Of a DNA stretch of 64,000 nucleotides, positions 17,708-28,212 are shown piece by piece. Position 1 is the stretch's first letter, and each line of letters begins with the position of its first letter. The notes under the pieces were generated by a model. The model worked only from the letters and a program-made list of their open reading frames with translations. It ran no database searches and was not told where the DNA came from. The translations under genes and the position numbers were made by a program. The stretch is from Cupriavidus pauculus (GTDB lineage: Bacteria; Pseudomonadota; Gammaproteobacteria; Burkholderiales; Burkholderiaceae): assembly GCF_008801835.1 (NCBI RefSeq), contig NZ_VZOW01000002.1, positions 62,001-126,000 of the forward strand, written 5' to 3'.

Positions 17708-18199
17708 TTAGCGATACTTGGCGTCCGCGGCCTTGGCTGCGGCGATCTGCGGCTCGTAGCGGTCGCCCACTGCGAGCAGCATGTCCTTCGTGAAGTACAG
17801 GTCGCCGCGCTTTTCGCCGTGGTATTCGAGAATATGCGTCTCGACGATGGCGTCGACCGGGCAGGCTTCCTCGCAGAAACCGCAGAAAATGCACTTGGTC
17901 AGATCGATGTCGTAGCGCGTGGTGCGGCGCGTGCCGTCATTGCGTACATCCGATTCGATCGTGATGGCCAGCGCCGGGCACACCGCTTCGCACAGCTTGC
18001 ATGCGATGCAACGCTCTTCCCCATTGGGATAGCGGCGCAGTGCGTGCAGGCCGCGGAAGCGCGGCGACATCGGCGTTTTCTCTTCCGGGAACTGGACAGT
18101 GATCTTCCGGGCAAAGAGATAGCGGCCAGTCAGAGCCATGCCCTTGAAGAGTTCCTTCAGGAGCAGGCTGTTGAAAAAGTCCTTGATGGCGAGCAGCAT
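17708..18199 (-). CDS. nuoI: NADH-quinone oxidoreductase subunit I
   Basis: Peripheral-arm ferredoxin-like subunit, 163 aa, carrying two [4Fe-4S] clusters (N6a and N6b). Cysteines are at 64, 67, 70, 74 ([11 protein letters not shown]) and 103, 106, 109, 113 ([11 protein letters not shown]), each run followed by Pro as usual. An amphipathic N-terminus docks it to the membrane arm. It follows nuoH by 71 nt. Confidence 0.96.
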   Translation of the reverse strand: MLLAIKDFFNSLLLKELFKGMALTGRYLFARKITVQFPEEKTPMSPRFRGLHALRRYPNGEERCIACKLCEAVCPALAITIESDVRNDGTRRTTRYDIDLTKCIFCGFCEEACPVDAIVETHILEYHGEKRGDLYFTKDMLLAVGDRYEPQIAAAKAADAKYR

Positions 18200-18270
18200 G
18201 ACGATTGCTTCCTAAGTATTTCCGCGCGGTGCGCACGGGCCCATCGGGCGGCGCACCGTCGCCTGGCCTC

Positions 18271-19335
18271 TTAGTGCCAGATATTCCACGGCGACTTGAT
18301 CCAGATCGCCACAATGATCAGCCACGCCACGGTCAGCGGAATGAAGATCTTCCAACCCAGACGCATGATCTGGTCATAGCGGTAACGCGGGAACGAAGCA
18401 CGGATCCAGATAAACACCGACAGCAGCAGGAAAACCTTGGCAATCAGCCAGAAGAAGCCGGGGATCGCATTGGTGATCGCGCTGGAGAACGGCGGTGCCC
18501 ATCCACCCAGGAACATCAACGCAGTCATCGTCGAGATGACGATCATGTTGATGTACTCGGCCAGGAAGAACAGCGCGAACGTCATGCCGGAGTACTCGAT
18601 CATGTGACCGGCGACGATTTCCGATTCGCCTTCCACCACGTCGAACGGGTGACGGTTGGTTTCGGCCACGCCCGAAATGAAGTACACGCCGAACATCGGC
18701 AGCAGCGGCAGCCAGTTCCACGACAGGATGTTCAGGCCCATGTTGGCGAAGTACCCGGTGTTCTGGCCATTCACGATGGCGGACAGGTTCAGGCTGCCCG
18801 ACACCATCAGCACCGTTACCAGTGCAAAACCCATGGCGATTTCATACGACACCATCTGGGCAGCGGCGCGCATCGCGCCAATGAACGCGTACTTCGAGTT
18901 CGAAGCCCAGCCAGCCAGGATCACGCCGTAGACGCCCACCGAGCTGATGGCCATCACATACAGCAGCCCGGCATTCACGTCGGCCATTACCGCTTCGGCC
19001 TGGAACGGAATCACCGCCCACACCGCCACGGCCGGCATCAGCACCATCAGCGGCGCCACCAGATACATGCCCCGGTTGATCTGCGACGGGAACATGACTT
19101 CCTTGAGCAGCAGCTTCAGCACGTCGGCGATCGGCTGCAGCAAGCCCAGCGGACCGACGCGGTTCGGCCCGATACGGACGTGCATCCAGCCGATCAGCTT
19201 GCGCTCCCAGAGAATCAGGTAGGCCACGCACAGCAGCAGCGGCACCACAATGACCACGGCACGGATCAGGATCCACAGCGGCGTCCAGACGCTGCCGAAG
19301 ATGGCCTGGCCTTGCGAGGTAATGAAGTCGATCAT
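18271..19335 (-). CDS. nuoH: NADH-quinone oxidoreductase subunit H
   Basis: Membrane subunit joining the hydrophilic arm and forming much of the quinone chamber, 354 aa, eight helices. Conserved loops are visible: [26 protein letters not shown] type charged segment near residue 55 (abridged), EMAxG-like [10 protein letters not shown], and [16 protein letters not shown] with the acidic quinone-site residues. Starts 18 nt after nuoG. Confidence 0.95.
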   Translation of the reverse strand: MIDFITSQGQAIFGSVWTPLWILIRAVVIVVPLLLCVAYLILWERKLIGWMHVRIGPNRVGPLGLLQPIADVLKLLLKEVMFPSQINRGMYLVAPLMVLMPAVAVWAVIPFQAEAVMADVNAGLLYVMAISSVGVYGVILAGWASNSKYAFIGAMRAAAQMVSYEIAMGFALVTVLMVSGSLNLSAIVNGQNTGYFANMGLNILSWNWLPLLPMFGVYFISGVAETNRHPFDVVEGESEIVAGHMIEYSGMTFALFFLAEYINMIVISTMTALMFLGGWAPPFSSAITNAIPGFFWLIAKVFLLLSVFIWIRASFPRYRYDQIMRLGWKIFIPLTVAWLIIVAIWIKSPWNIWH

Positions 19336-19353
19336 GTTGCTATCCCGCTCTTC

Positions 19354-21723
19354 TTATACAGTTGCCGTTGCGGCTGGCTGCCCGGCCGAAAGGTCGATGG
19401 CCTTTTCGACAGTGACATTGCCGAACAGGGCGCCCAGCGTGGCGGCTGCCACCGTGGCGGCCGGCACACGAACGGTGTTGGCCGGCAGCGTCTTTTCGAG
19501 CGCCGCGGGCAACACCACGCTGGCGCCGTCCTGCGTCACACGCACCGGGTCGCCCGCTTGCACGCCCAGCTTGGCGAACAGGTCGGCAGACAGTGCAACC
19601 TGCATGGCGCGGCGAGCGGCGGCGGTCAGTTGCAGCGAATCGGCGCGACGCACGATCGGATCGGCGTGATAGATCGGCACATCGGCGATGCGTTCGATAC
19701 CATTTGCGGCAGCGGCCGTCACCTGGATCGCGGCCTCGGTCGCATTGTTCAGTTGCTCCGCCACCGGCTTGGCCAGCACGGCGTCGCGCACGGCTTCAGC
19801 GGTTTCGAAGTCGAAGCCCGGCACATCGAGCAGGTTGCCCAGCACGCGCAGCACCTTCCAGCCCGGACGCGATTCGCCCAGTGCGCGGACGACACCATTG
19901 AAGCTCTGGGCCTTGCCCTCGGCATTCACGAACGTACCGGCAGTTTCGGTGAACGGCGTGATCGGCAGGATCACATCGGCGTATTGCAGCGCGGCTTCCG
20001 AGCGGAACGGCGACAACACCACGACCGTACCAGCCTGCTGCAGCGCGGCCAGCGCGCGGCGCGCGTCGGCCGTATCGAATTCCGGTTCAGCGTTCAGCAC
20101 GATGTAGGCCTTGCGTGGCGCATCGAACATTGCCTGCGCGTGGGCGCCGCCTTGCTGCGGCAGCGCGCCGGCGATGTAGCCACCCACGGTATTCGCCGCT
20201 TCGGTCAGGAAGCCCAGCGTGGCGCCGGTTTGCGTTGCGATCCACTGCGCCAGCGCGTGCAGCGCCGAGAACTGCGGATGACGCACGGCTTCGTTGCCGA
20301 TGAAAACGGCGCGGCGTTCGCCCGAGAGCAACGCCTGGGCCACGGCCTTGGCGGCGTCGCCGCCGTCAAATCCGTCAGTGGCCGCGGGCGCGGTCACTTC
20401 CTTGGCCACTGCCACGGCGCGCGCCACGCCAGCCAGCGCAGCCAGCCAGCCCGACGGCGCAGCATCGACGCGCGCAGCAACCGGCATCAGCAGGTCTTCG
20501 CCGCCGGCGCCGAGCACCGCGACGCGGGCACCCTTCTTCACAGCCTGGCGCAGACGAGAAGCGAGCAGCGGATGATCCTTGCGCAGCGACGAGCCGATCA
20601 CCAGCGCGCCTTGCAGCGTGCTCACATCGGCGATCGGCAGACCGAGCCACGGCGCACCCTTCAGCGCTGCCGAGAAATCGGTCTGGCGCAGACGGAAGTC
20701 GATGTTGTCGCTACCCAGGCCACGCACCAGCTTGCCAAGCAGGAACAGCTCTTCGAGCGTGCTGTGCGGGCTGGCCACGGCAGCGATCTGGTCGGCGCCG
20801 TGATCGCGCTTGATGCTGGCCAGGCCATTTGCCACGTATTCGAGCGCAGTCTGCCAGTCGGTTTCCATCCACTGGCCGCCCTGCTTGAGCAGCGGGCGCG
20901 TCAGACGGTCCGCGCTGTTCACGCCTTCGTAGGCGAAGCGGTCCTTGTCGGACAGCCAGCATTCGTTGATGTCTTCGTTTTCCAGCGGCACCACACGCAT
21001 CACGCGCTGGTTCTTGGTCTGGACGACGAGATTGGCGCCGAGTCCGTCGTGCGGCGACACCGACTTGCGACGGCCCAGTTCCCAGGTACGGGCCGAATAG
21101 CGGAACGGCTTGCTGGTCAGCGCGCCAACCGGGCACAGGTCGATCATGTTGCCCGACAGTTCCGAGTCGACAGTCTGGCCCACGAACGTGGTGATTTCCG
21201 AATGCTCGCCACGATTGAGCATGCCCAGTTCCATCACGCCGGCCACTTCCTGACCGAAACGCACGCAACGGGTGCAGTGAATGCAGCGCGTCATCTCCTC
21301 CATGGAGATCAGCGGACCGACATTCTTGTGGAACACCACGCGCTTTTCTTCCTTGTAGCGCGACTCCGAAGCACCGTAACCAACCGCCAGATCCTGCAGC
21401 TGGCATTCGCCGCCCTGATCGCAGATCGGGCAGTCGAGCGGGTGATTGATCAGCAGGAATTCCATCACGGACTTCTGGGCCTTGACAGCCTTTTCGGAGT
21501 TCGTGAAGACCTTCATGCCGGGCGTCACCGGAGTGGCGCATGCGGGGAGCGCCTTGGGCGCCTTTTCCACTTCGACCAGACACATGCGGCAGTTCGCCGC
21601 GATGGACAGTTTGCGGTGGTAGCAGAAGTGCGGGATGTAGGTGCCCAGCTTGCGGGCCGCTTCCATCACGAGGCTGCCTTCAGCAACCTCGACCTTCTTG
21701 CCGTCGATCTCGAGTTCAACCAT
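19354..21723 (-). CDS. nuoG: NADH-quinone oxidoreductase subunit G
   Basis: Largest peripheral subunit of complex I, 789 aa. The N-terminal ferredoxin domain has the [2Fe-2S] ligands Cys34, 45, 48 and 62 (the N1b cluster), followed by a His-ligated [4Fe-4S] motif (HPLDCPICDQGGECQLQD) and another four-Cys motif (CIHCTRCVRFG). The rest is a degenerate molybdopterin-oxidoreductase-like domain. The start at 21723 (MVELEIDGKK) is 13 nt after the nuoF stop; a longer frame upstream lies over nuoF. Confidence 0.95.
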   Translation of the reverse strand: MVELEIDGKKVEVAEGSLVMEAARKLGTYIPHFCYHRKLSIAANCRMCLVEVEKAPKALPACATPVTPGMKVFTNSEKAVKAQKSVMEFLLINHPLDCPICDQGGECQLQDLAVGYGASESRYKEEKRVVFHKNVGPLISMEEMTRCIHCTRCVRFGQEVAGVMELGMLNRGEHSEITTFVGQTVDSELSGNMIDLCPVGALTSKPFRYSARTWELGRRKSVSPHDGLGANLVVQTKNQRVMRVVPLENEDINECWLSDKDRFAYEGVNSADRLTRPLLKQGGQWMETDWQTALEYVANGLASIKRDHGADQIAAVASPHSTLEELFLLGKLVRGLGSDNIDFRLRQTDFSAALKGAPWLGLPIADVSTLQGALVIGSSLRKDHPLLASRLRQAVKKGARVAVLGAGGEDLLMPVAARVDAAPSGWLAALAGVARAVAVAKEVTAPAATDGFDGGDAAKAVAQALLSGERRAVFIGNEAVRHPQFSALHALAQWIATQTGATLGFLTEAANTVGGYIAGALPQQGGAHAQAMFDAPRKAYIVLNAEPEFDTADARRALAALQQAGTVVVLSPFRSEAALQYADVILPITPFTETAGTFVNAEGKAQSFNGVVRALGESRPGWKVLRVLGNLLDVPGFDFETAEAVRDAVLAKPVAEQLNNATEAAIQVTAAAANGIERIADVPIYHADPIVRRADSLQLTAAARRAMQVALSADLFAKLGVQAGDPVRVTQDGASVVLPAALEKTLPANTVRVPAATVAAATLGALFGNVTVEKAIDLSAGQPAATATV

Positions 21724-21736
21724 GTTCTGCCACGCT

Positions 21737-23032
21737 TCAGGAATGGGCCGGGACCATGCACTGCTTGTGTTCGACGTGATACTCGAACTCTTTCCAGTAG
21801 TGCTTGAGCATGCCGCGTACCGGCATCGCCGCGGCATCGCCGAGTGCGCAAATCGTGCGACCCATGATGTTTTCCGCGACGTTATTGAGCAGGTCCAGAT
21901 CTTCCTGGCGGCCTTCTCCGTGTTCAATACGATTCACCATGCGATACAGCCAGCCGGTGCCTTCACGGCACGGCGTGCACTGGCCGCATGACTCTTCAAA
22001 GTAGAAATACGACAGACGCAACAGCGAGCGCACCATGCAGCGCGTCTCGTCCATGACGATCACGGCGCCGGAGCCCAGCATCGAGCCGGCCTTGGCGATC
22101 GAGTCGTAGTCCATGGTCGACGCCATCATCAGATCGCCCGGCACCACCGGCGCCGAAGAGCCGCCGGGGATCACCGCCTTGAGCTTCTTGCCGCCGCGCA
22201 TGCCGCCCGCCAGTTCCAGCAACGTGGAAAACGGCGTGCCCAGCGGGATTTCGTAGTTGCCCGGCCGCTCGATGTCACCCGAAATCGAGAAGATCTTGGT
22301 GCCGCCGTTGTTGGGCTTGCCGATCTTCAGGTATTCCTCGGGACCGACTTCCAGCAGGAACGGAACAGCCGCGAACGTTTCAGTGTTGTTGATCGTCGTC
22401 GGCTTGCCGTACAGGCCAAAGCTTGCCGGGAAAGGCGGCTTGAAGCGCGGCTGTCCCTTCTTGCCTTCCAGCGATTCCAGCAACGCGGTTTCCTCGCCGC
22501 AGATGTACGCACCATAGCCATGGTGCGCGTGCAGCTGGAAATTGAAACCGGAGCCCAGAATGTTGTCGCCAAGATAGCCGGCGGCGCGCGCCTCTTCGAG
22601 GGCTTCCTCGAAGATCTTGTATTCGTTCCAGATCTCGCCGTGGATGTAGTTGTAACCCACGGTGATACCCATCGCGTACGCCCCGATGGCCATGCCTTCG
22701 ATCAGCGAATGGGGGTTGTAGCGGATGATGTCGCGGTCCTTGAACGTGCCCGGCTCGCCCTCATCGGTATTGCAGACGAGGTACTTCTGACCGGGGAACG
22801 TACGCGGCATGAAGCTCCACTTCAGGCCGGTGGGGAAGCCCGCACCGCCGCGGCCGCGCAGACCCGATGCCTTGACGTCGGCAATCACCTGCTCGGGCGG
22901 TACCTTCTGCTCGAGGATGCGGCGCAGCTGCTTGTACCCGCCGCGCTTGACGTAGTCCTCAAGGTGCCAGTTCTTGCCGTCCAGCCCAGCCAGGATCAGC
23001 GGCTTGATGTGACGGTCATGCAGAGAGGTCAT
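21737..23032 (-). CDS. nuoF: NADH-quinone oxidoreductase subunit F
   Basis: NADH-oxidising flavoprotein of complex I, 431 aa. The NADH/FMN glycine-rich segment [10 protein letters not shown] lies near residues 60-69, a second FMN contact [14 protein letters not shown] near 180, and the [4Fe-4S] N3 ligands in [11 protein letters not shown] near 350 plus a later Cys ([12 protein letters not shown]). The start is 1 nt after the nuoE stop, indicating coupling. Confidence 0.96.
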   Translation of the reverse strand: MTSLHDRHIKPLILAGLDGKNWHLEDYVKRGGYKQLRRILEQKVPPEQVIADVKASGLRGRGGAGFPTGLKWSFMPRTFPGQKYLVCNTDEGEPGTFKDRDIIRYNPHSLIEGMAIGAYAMGITVGYNYIHGEIWNEYKIFEEALEEARAAGYLGDNILGSGFNFQLHAHHGYGAYICGEETALLESLEGKKGQPRFKPPFPASFGLYGKPTTINNTETFAAVPFLLEVGPEEYLKIGKPNNGGTKIFSISGDIERPGNYEIPLGTPFSTLLELAGGMRGGKKLKAVIPGGSSAPVVPGDLMMASTMDYDSIAKAGSMLGSGAVIVMDETRCMVRSLLRLSYFYFEESCGQCTPCREGTGWLYRMVNRIEHGEGRQEDLDLLNNVAENIMGRTICALGDAAAMPVRGMLKHYWKEFEYHVEHKQCMVPAHS

Positions 23033-23033
23033 G

Positions 23034-23540
23034 TTACTTGTCCCCCTTGGCGGCGGCTTCAGCCTTCAGTTCGTCGACGAGTGCGTCGAGCTTCTGGTCG
23101 CTCATGAAGCTGCACATGCGGGTGTTGTTGACGATCATTACCGGTGCGTCGCCACAAGCGCCCATGCACTCGCCTTCCTTCAGCGTGAAGCAGCCGTCAG
23201 CGGTAGTTTCGTTGTAATCGATCCCGAGCTTGCGCTTCAGGTATTCGCCAGCCCGTTCGCCACCGGACAGCGCGCACGGCAGGTTGGTGCAGACGGTGAG
23301 TTTGTACTTGCCCACCGGCTTGGTGTCATACATGTTGTAGAACGTGGCCACCTCTTCCACCCACACGGGCGGCATTTCCAGGTAGCTGGCGACGAACTGC
23401 ATGACTTCGGGGGAAACCCAACCCACTTCGCCCTGGGCCACGGCGAGTGCCGCCATCACGGCCGACTGCTTCTGGTCGGCCGGATACTTCGCGATCGCGC
23501 GATCGATTTCCTTGAGAGCTTCTGCTGATAGCATGGTCAT
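23034..23540 (-). CDS. nuoE: NADH-quinone oxidoreductase subunit E
   Basis: Thioredoxin-fold [2Fe-2S] subunit of the NADH-oxidising module, 168 aa. Cluster ligands are Cys84, Cys89, Cys125 and Cys129 (CTNLPC and CMGAC). Two start codons six bases apart (23540 and 23534) are possible; neither has a strong ribosome site. A 212-nt gap separates it from nuoD. Confidence 0.95.
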   Translation of the reverse strand: MTMLSAEALKEIDRAIAKYPADQKQSAVMAALAVAQGEVGWVSPEVMQFVASYLEMPPVWVEEVATFYNMYDTKPVGKYKLTVCTNLPCALSGGERAGEYLKRKLGIDYNETTADGCFTLKEGECMGACGDAPVMIVNNTRMCSFMSDQKLDALVDELKAEAAAKGDK

Positions 23541-23752
23541 TGCAGTAATACGGCGAAGCCCCGCGCATTGCGCGGCTTCACTGGTTTGCAGCCGTCGCTG
23601 CCATGTTCTGCCGGCCGGGAGCGCACTTCGCTCCTTACCGGTCCGTCGCAGGCGTTGCCTGCAGCCACCGTTGCAGCCGGGGCCGGCCGAACACGTCCGA
23701 ATCGTCGTCCGGACAACGGCCTCTGACGGGGCGCCTGAGTTGCTGGCGTCCC
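23541..23752 (-). other. 212-bp nuoD-nuoE intercistronic region
   Basis: Long spacer within the nuo operon, without a plausible gene. It contains a hairpin just before nuoE (GAAGCC...GCGC with GCGCGGCTTC, about 23552-23576) and several shorter G+C-rich inverted repeats. There is no T-tract, so it is not a clear terminator. An internal promoter or RNA-processing site is possible; I cannot distinguish them. Confidence 0.4.
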
Positions 23753-25006
23753 TTAACGGTCGATCTCGCCGAACACGATATCCTGCGTGCCGATGATCGT
23801 GACCGCGTCCGCAATCATGTGTCCCTTGGCCATTTCGTCAAGCGCGGCCAGGTGGGCATAGCCCGGGGCACGAATCTTCAGGCGGTACGGCTTGTTCGCA
23901 CCGTCGGAAATCGCATAAATACCGAACTCGCCCTTCGGGTGTTCGACGGCGGCATATGCCTCGCCCGGCGGCACGTGCATGCCTTCGGTGAAGAGCTTGA
24001 AATGGTGAATCAGCTCTTCCATGTTCGACTTCATGTCGACGCGCGACGGCGGTGCAACCTTGTGGTTCTCGGTGATGACCGGACCCGGATTGCGACGCAG
24101 CCAGTCCACGCACTGCTTGATGATCCGCGTCGACTGGCGCATTTCTTCCACACGCACCAGATAACGCGAATAGCAGTCGCCAGCGGTACCGACGGGAATA
24201 TCGAAATCGAGCTGGTCGTACACCTCGTAAGGCTGCTTCTTGCGCAGATCCCACTCGATGCCCGAGCCACGCAGCATCGGTCCGGTGAAACCCAATTGCA
24301 GCGCGCGTTCGGGGCTCACCACACCGATATCCACCAGACGTTGCTTCCAGATACGGTTATCGGTCAGCAGCGTCTCATATTCATCCACGTACGTCGGAAA
24401 ACGATTCGTGAAGTCCTCGATGAAGTCCAGCAACGAGCCCGAACGGGCTTCGTTCATGACCTTGATGGCTTTCTCGTTGTGGATCTTCGACGCCCGGTAT
24501 TGCGGCATCGTATCGGGCAGATCGCGGTAGACGCCGCCCGGACGGTAGTAGGCCGCGTGCATGCGCGCGCCCGACACCGCCTCGTACATGTCGAACATGT
24601 CCTCGCGCTCACGGAACGCGTAGAGGAACACTGCCATCGCGCCGACGTCGAGCGCGTGCGAGCCGATCCACATCAGGTGGTTCAGCAGGCGGGTGATCTC
24701 GTCGAACATCACGCGGATGTACTGCGCGCGCACCGGCACCTCGAGGCCCAGCAGGCGCTCGATGGCCATCACATAAGCGTGTTCGTTGACCATCATCGAC
24801 ACGTAGTCGAGACGGTCCATATAGGGGACGCTCTGGATCCAGGTCTTCTGCTCGGCCAGCTTCTCGGTGGCGCGGTGCAGCAGGCCGATATGAGGATCGG
24901 CGCGCTGGATGACTTCACCGTCCAGCTCAAGCACCAGCCGCAGCACGCCGTGTGCTGCAGGGTGTTGGGGACCGAAGTTGAGGGTGTAATTCTTGATATC
25001 TGCCAT
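23753..25006 (-). CDS. nuoD: NADH-quinone oxidoreductase subunit D
   Basis: The 49-kDa-type subunit of complex I, 417 aa, related to the NiFe-hydrogenase large subunit but without nickel ligands; with subunit B it forms the quinone-reduction site. The N-terminal [15 protein letters not shown] loop holds the quinone-site His, and DRLDYVSMM is a typical signature. The start at 25006 (MADIKNYTL) follows GAGAA; upstream in-frame ATGs overlap nuoC. C and D are separate genes here, unlike the fused E. coli nuoCD. Confidence 0.96.
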   Translation of the reverse strand: MADIKNYTLNFGPQHPAAHGVLRLVLELDGEVIQRADPHIGLLHRATEKLAEQKTWIQSVPYMDRLDYVSMMVNEHAYVMAIERLLGLEVPVRAQYIRVMFDEITRLLNHLMWIGSHALDVGAMAVFLYAFREREDMFDMYEAVSGARMHAAYYRPGGVYRDLPDTMPQYRASKIHNEKAIKVMNEARSGSLLDFIEDFTNRFPTYVDEYETLLTDNRIWKQRLVDIGVVSPERALQLGFTGPMLRGSGIEWDLRKKQPYEVYDQLDFDIPVGTAGDCYSRYLVRVEEMRQSTRIIKQCVDWLRRNPGPVITENHKVAPPSRVDMKSNMEELIHHFKLFTEGMHVPPGEAYAAVEHPKGEFGIYAISDGANKPYRLKIRAPGYAHLAALDEMAKGHMIADAVTIIGTQDIVFGEIDR

Positions 25007-25016
25007 GGCGCGGTTC

Positions 25017-25616
25017 TCAGTGCTGCGTGCCGCCGTAGTTTTCCTCACGAATCACGCGCGGCGTAATTTCGCGCGGTTCGATCGTCACCGGCTGGTAGAT
25101 GACCCGCTTCTGTTCCGGGTCGTAACGCATTTCCACGTAGCCCGAAACCGGGAAGTCCTTGCGGAAGGGGTGTCCGACAAAACCGTAGTCGGTCAGGATG
25201 CGGCGCAGGTCGGGGTGACCTTCGAACACGATGCCATAAAAATCGAAGGCCTCACGCTCGAACCAGTTCACCGAATTCCAGACGTCGATCAGCGACGGCA
25301 GCACAGGCATGTCGTCGTCCGGCGCGAATACGCGGACGCGCAAGCGCCAGTTGTGCGTGATCGACAGCAGGTGGGTGACCGCGGCAAACCGGGGGCCATC
25401 CCACGTGCCGTCCGCATAGTCGGAATAATCGACGCCGCAGAGGTCAACGGCCTGTTCGAAACGCAGCGACGGATCGTCGCGCAGCAACCGCGCGGCTTCG
25501 AGATAATCGCCAGGCTTGACGACCAGCGTAAGTTCGCCGGTGGCCTCGGTCAGGCTCTGCACGCGCTTGCCCAGAACTTTTTCGAGGGCGGCCTTGAGGG
25601 TGTCGAGGTTCGCCAT
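25017..25616 (-). CDS. nuoC: NADH-quinone oxidoreductase subunit C
   Basis: The 30-kDa-type subunit of complex I, 199 aa, structural partner of subunit D. The family signature [20 protein letters not shown] is present near residue 125. The start at 25616 ([11 protein letters not shown]) is chosen because the nuoB stop codon ends just upstream (1-nt gap), which implies coupling; the longer frame would overlap nuoB. Confidence 0.95.
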   Translation of the reverse strand: MANLDTLKAALEKVLGKRVQSLTEATGELTLVVKPGDYLEAARLLRDDPSLRFEQAVDLCGVDYSDYADGTWDGPRFAAVTHLLSITHNWRLRVRVFAPDDDMPVLPSLIDVWNSVNWFEREAFDFYGIVFEGHPDLRRILTDYGFVGHPFRKDFPVSGYVEMRYDPEQKRVIYQPVTIEPREITPRVIREENYGGTQH

Positions 25617-25617
25617 A

Positions 25618-26100
25618 TCAGCCCTTGCGCGCAATGGTGTTGGTACGCTTGATCTTGTTCTGCAGCTGAATCACGCCGTAGATCAGCGCTTCCGCCGTCG
25701 GCGGGCAGCCCGGAACATAGATGTCCACCGGCACGATGCGGTCGCAGCCACGCACCACCGAATACGAATAGTGGTAATAGCCGCCGCCATTGGCGCACGA
25801 GCCCATCGAGATCACCCAGCGCGGCTCCGCCATCTGGTCGTAGACCTTGCGCAGCGCGGGCGCCATCTTGTTGCACAGCGTGCCAGCCACGATCATCACG
25901 TCGGACTGACGCGGCGACGGACGGAAGATCACGCCGAAACGGTCCATGTCGTAACGCGCGGCGCCAGCGTGCATCATTTCCACTGCACAGCAGGCCAGAC
26001 CGAACGTCATGGGCCACAGGGAACCCGTACGGGTCCAGTTGATCAGCTTGTCAGCAGTAGTCGTGACAAAGCCTTCGTTGAGAACGCCTTCGATTGCCAT
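25618..26100 (-). CDS. nuoB: NADH-quinone oxidoreductase subunit B
   Basis: Subunit carrying the terminal [4Fe-4S] cluster N2 that reduces quinone, 160 aa. The ligands are the tandem Cys37-Cys38 (ACCAVEM), Cys102 ([10 protein letters not shown]) and Cys132 (VPGCPP). Length and pattern match the family throughout. It follows nuoA by 6 nt. Confidence 0.96.
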   Translation of the reverse strand: MAIEGVLNEGFVTTTADKLINWTRTGSLWPMTFGLACCAVEMMHAGAARYDMDRFGVIFRPSPRQSDVMIVAGTLCNKMAPALRKVYDQMAEPRWVISMGSCANGGGYYHYSYSVVRGCDRIVPVDIYVPGCPPTAEALIYGVIQLQNKIKRTNTIARKG

Positions 26101-26106
26101 TTCACA

Positions 26107-26466
26107 TCACTCCCAATCGAGCGCGCCCTTTTTCCAGATGTAGACGAAGCCCACGATGAATTCCAGCAGAAACACGCCCATGGCGATGAATCCTGGCCAA
26201 CCGATATCCTTGAGGGCTACGCCCCAGGGAAAAAGGAAGGCAGTTTCGAGATCGAACAGGATAAAGAGGATGGCAATGAGGTAGTAGCGCACATCGAATT
26301 TCATGCGCGCATCCTCGAACGCTTCGAAGCCGCACTCGTACGGCGACAGCTTCGCTGCGTCAGGCTTGTAGGGACCGAGAATCCGACCAATGGACATCAG
26401 CGCCACACCGAGCACGATGCCAAAGAGGATGAAGATGAGGACGGGGAAGTAGGCTTCGAGTGTCAA
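26107..26466 (-). CDS. nuoA: NADH-quinone oxidoreductase subunit A
   Basis: Small membrane subunit of complex I, 119 aa, three helices, with the conserved loop [20 protein letters not shown] between helices 1 and 2 (the Cys reports on quinone-site state in relatives). I place the start at a TTG (26466), because the protein then begins with [10 protein letters not shown] and has the family's usual length. The ATG at 26541 would add 25 residues with no family resemblance but cannot be excluded. Confidence 0.9.
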   Translation of the reverse strand: MTLEAYFPVLIFILFGIVLGVALMSIGRILGPYKPDAAKLSPYECGFEAFEDARMKFDVRYYLIAILFILFDLETAFLFPWGVALKDIGWPGFIAMGVFLLEFIVGFVYIWKKGALDWE

Positions 26467-26638
26467 GGTACGGCCAGCCTTATCTGGAATGTTGTCAACA
26501 GCACCAGCTAGCGGCGTCCTGTTGCCCACCCCAGGCGCCATCCCGTCTTAGCTACGGCGCCGCCTTGCGGACTGCCGGTCAGTCATGCTGAGACCCATCT
26601 ATGACATGGGTGCGACATGACTTCCCGATCAAGTTGTT

Positions 26639-26723
26639 TGGTGCCGACGGCGAGACTCGAACTCGCACAGCTTTCGCCACTACCCCCTCAAGATAGCGTG
26701 TCTACCAATTTCACCACGTCGGC
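26639..26723 (-). tRNA. tRNA-Leu (anticodon GAG)
   Basis: 85 nt including an encoded CCA end. The acceptor stem GCCGACG pairs with CGTCGGC, and the T-arm GTTCGAGTC is intact. The anticodon loop TTGAGGG gives GAG, decoding CUC and CUU leucine codons. A long variable arm (GTAGTGGCGAAAGCTGTGC region) marks it as a class II tRNA. It lies between secG and nuoA on the same strand and is probably processed from a shared transcript or has its own promoter. Confidence 0.95.
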
Positions 26724-26851
26724 TGGGGGAGAAACAATATTGCCTTGCGCCGGGTTTTTACACCCTACGAAGCTCGACCAAAAGGAGTTTGTCCTTCGGT
26801 TTTTGCCCCGCGCTGGGGAATCGTTTCAAGCCTTGCATTCTAACCTATGAA

Positions 26852-26891
26852 TCCTGATTTGTTCAATGCACAACTTCAAATTAAATCAGGA
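26852..26891. repeat. AT-rich inverted repeat downstream of secG
   Basis: TCCTGATTT (26852-26860) and AAATCAGGA (26883-26891) are a perfect 9-bp inverted repeat with a 22-nt loop, lying about 30 nt after the secG stop on the minus strand. Unlike the other terminators here it is not followed by a T-run. It could be a weak terminator or processing site between secG and the tRNA. Confidence 0.4.
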
Positions 26892-26922
26892 ATCCGTGAA
26901 CACACTGTTCAATTATTGCGCT

Positions 26923-27288
26923 TTACTTCGGCACTGCCGGGGCTGCGGATGCCGACGACGCGCCAGCCGGCACCGAAGCGGCCGCAGCCGAGGCCGAGGC
27001 CGACTGCGATTGCTGCGCCGCACCCATTACTCCCAACGACGCCTGGGGCTTGTAGTTGCCCAGCAACGTCAGGCCCAGCGTGCACGCAAAGAACAGTCCA
27101 GCAAGCACGGCCGTGGTGCGAGAGAGAAAATTTGCCGAGCCGGAGGCCCCGAACAAACTGCCCGATGCGCCGGACCCGAAAGCCGCACCCACATCGGCGC
27201 CCTTGCCGTGCTGCAGCAGGACGAGGCCAATCACGCCAAGCGCGGACAGTACCTGCACGATGACCAACAAAGTCTTGAAGATTGCCAT
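26923..27288 (-). CDS. secG: Preprotein translocase subunit SecG
   Basis: Inner-membrane component of the SecYEG protein-export channel, 121 aa. Two helices (about 1-22 and 52-75) flank the conserved loop LLQHGKGADVGAAFG, the SecG signature. The C-terminal 40 residues are low-complexity Ala, Ser, Pro and Gln, common in beta-proteobacterial SecG. It starts about 50 nt after tpiA and is followed by tRNA-Leu, an order I associate with Ralstonia and Cupriavidus. Confidence 0.95.
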   Translation of the reverse strand: MAIFKTLLVIVQVLSALGVIGLVLLQHGKGADVGAAFGSGASGSLFGASGSANFLSRTTAVLAGLFFACTLGLTLLGNYKPQASLGVMGAAQQSQSASASAAAASVPAGASSASAAPAVPK

Positions 27289-27338
27289 TTGGTTAAATTC
27301 GTTTCGTACTTGCCTGATCAGACAGTCGCATCCGGCAT

Positions 27339-28076
27339 TCAGGCGTTGCCGATAGCGAGGAAATCATCCGCCTTCAGCGAAGCGCCACCAATCAGCCCCC
27401 CGTCGATGTCGGACATGGAAAACAGTTCTGCTGCGTTATCGGGCTTGACGCTGCCGCCATACAAGATGGCCATGCGCGACGCCACACCCGCATCCTTGGC
27501 CGCCACCTGGGCGCGCAGCGCCGCATGGACCGCCTGCGCCTGAGCGCTCGACGCGGTCTTGCCCGTACCGATCGCCCACACAGGCTCATAGGCAAGAACA
27601 ATGCGATCAAGCTGCTCGATAGACAGCGCCTCGAGCACCGCGCCAAGCTGACGCGCCACTACAGCCTCGGTTTGCCCCGCTTCGCGTTCGGCCAGCGTCT
27701 CGCCTACGCAAACCACCGGAACAATGCCGGCCTCCAAGGCGCGCAGCGCTTTGGCAGCCACTACCGCGTCGGTTTCGCCGTGATAGGTGCGACGCTCGGA
27801 ATGGCCGACCAGCACGTATGCGCAACCGAACTCAGCCAGCATAGGCGCAGCAACCTCTCCGGTGAAAGCACCACGCACCTCCGCCGAGACATCCTGCGCT
27901 CCCCAGGTCACCTGAGATCCGGCGAGCAACGACTGGCATTGGGCAAGATAGGGAAACGGCACGCAAACGGCCAGCTTGGCGTTGGCCGGCGTCGCCTTGA
28001 TGGCATCCAGCAACGCCGCATTTGCGGCAAGGCTGCCGTGCATTTTCCAGTTGCCGATGACCAGCTTTTGTCTCAC
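27339..28076 (-). CDS. tpiA: Triose-phosphate isomerase
   Basis: Interconverts dihydroxyacetone phosphate and glyceraldehyde 3-phosphate in glycolysis and gluconeogenesis, 245 aa. Catalytic residues are in place: Lys11 (GNWKMHG), His92 (VGHSERR) and Glu164 ([11 protein letters not shown]). I start at a GTG (28076), which has AGAGGGG about 8 nt upstream and gives the family N-terminus [12 protein letters not shown]; the longer open frame upstream is not conserved. Confidence 0.95.
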   Translation of the reverse strand: MRQKLVIGNWKMHGSLAANAALLDAIKATPANAKLAVCVPFPYLAQCQSLLAGSQVTWGAQDVSAEVRGAFTGEVAAPMLAEFGCAYVLVGHSERRTYHGETDAVVAAKALRALEAGIVPVVCVGETLAEREAGQTEAVVARQLGAVLEALSIEQLDRIVLAYEPVWAIGTGKTASSAQAQAVHAALRAQVAAKDAGVASRMAILYGGSVKPDNAAELFSMSDIDGGLIGGASLKADDFLAIGNA

Positions 28077-28104
28077 AACGGTCCCCTCTGAAATCAAACC
28101 CGCT

Positions 28105-28110
28105 ATTGTA
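28105..28110 (-). promoter_or_regulatory. Candidate -10 element for tpiA-secG
   Basis: TACAAT on the minus strand, five of six matches to the sigma-70 -10 hexamer, placing transcription start about 22 nt before the tpiA GTG. I cannot see a good -35 hexamer, so the call is weak. Confidence 0.35.
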
Positions 28111-28212
28111 GCGTGCAGAGGGCGTGCGCGGCCAGCAACAGCGACCAATTGCAAACGCAGGGGTCGCCGACCGCCACCGGCGACACAACTGACTCGTCCG
28201 ATTTCGGCGGCC

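Noticed and set aside
18205-21807. A 1200-codon open frame on the plus strand opposite nuoH and nuoG
   Set aside because: It lies antisense to two well-conserved nuo genes, has no ribosome site, and its composition is the His/Arg/Gln-rich type produced by reading high-G+C genes backwards.
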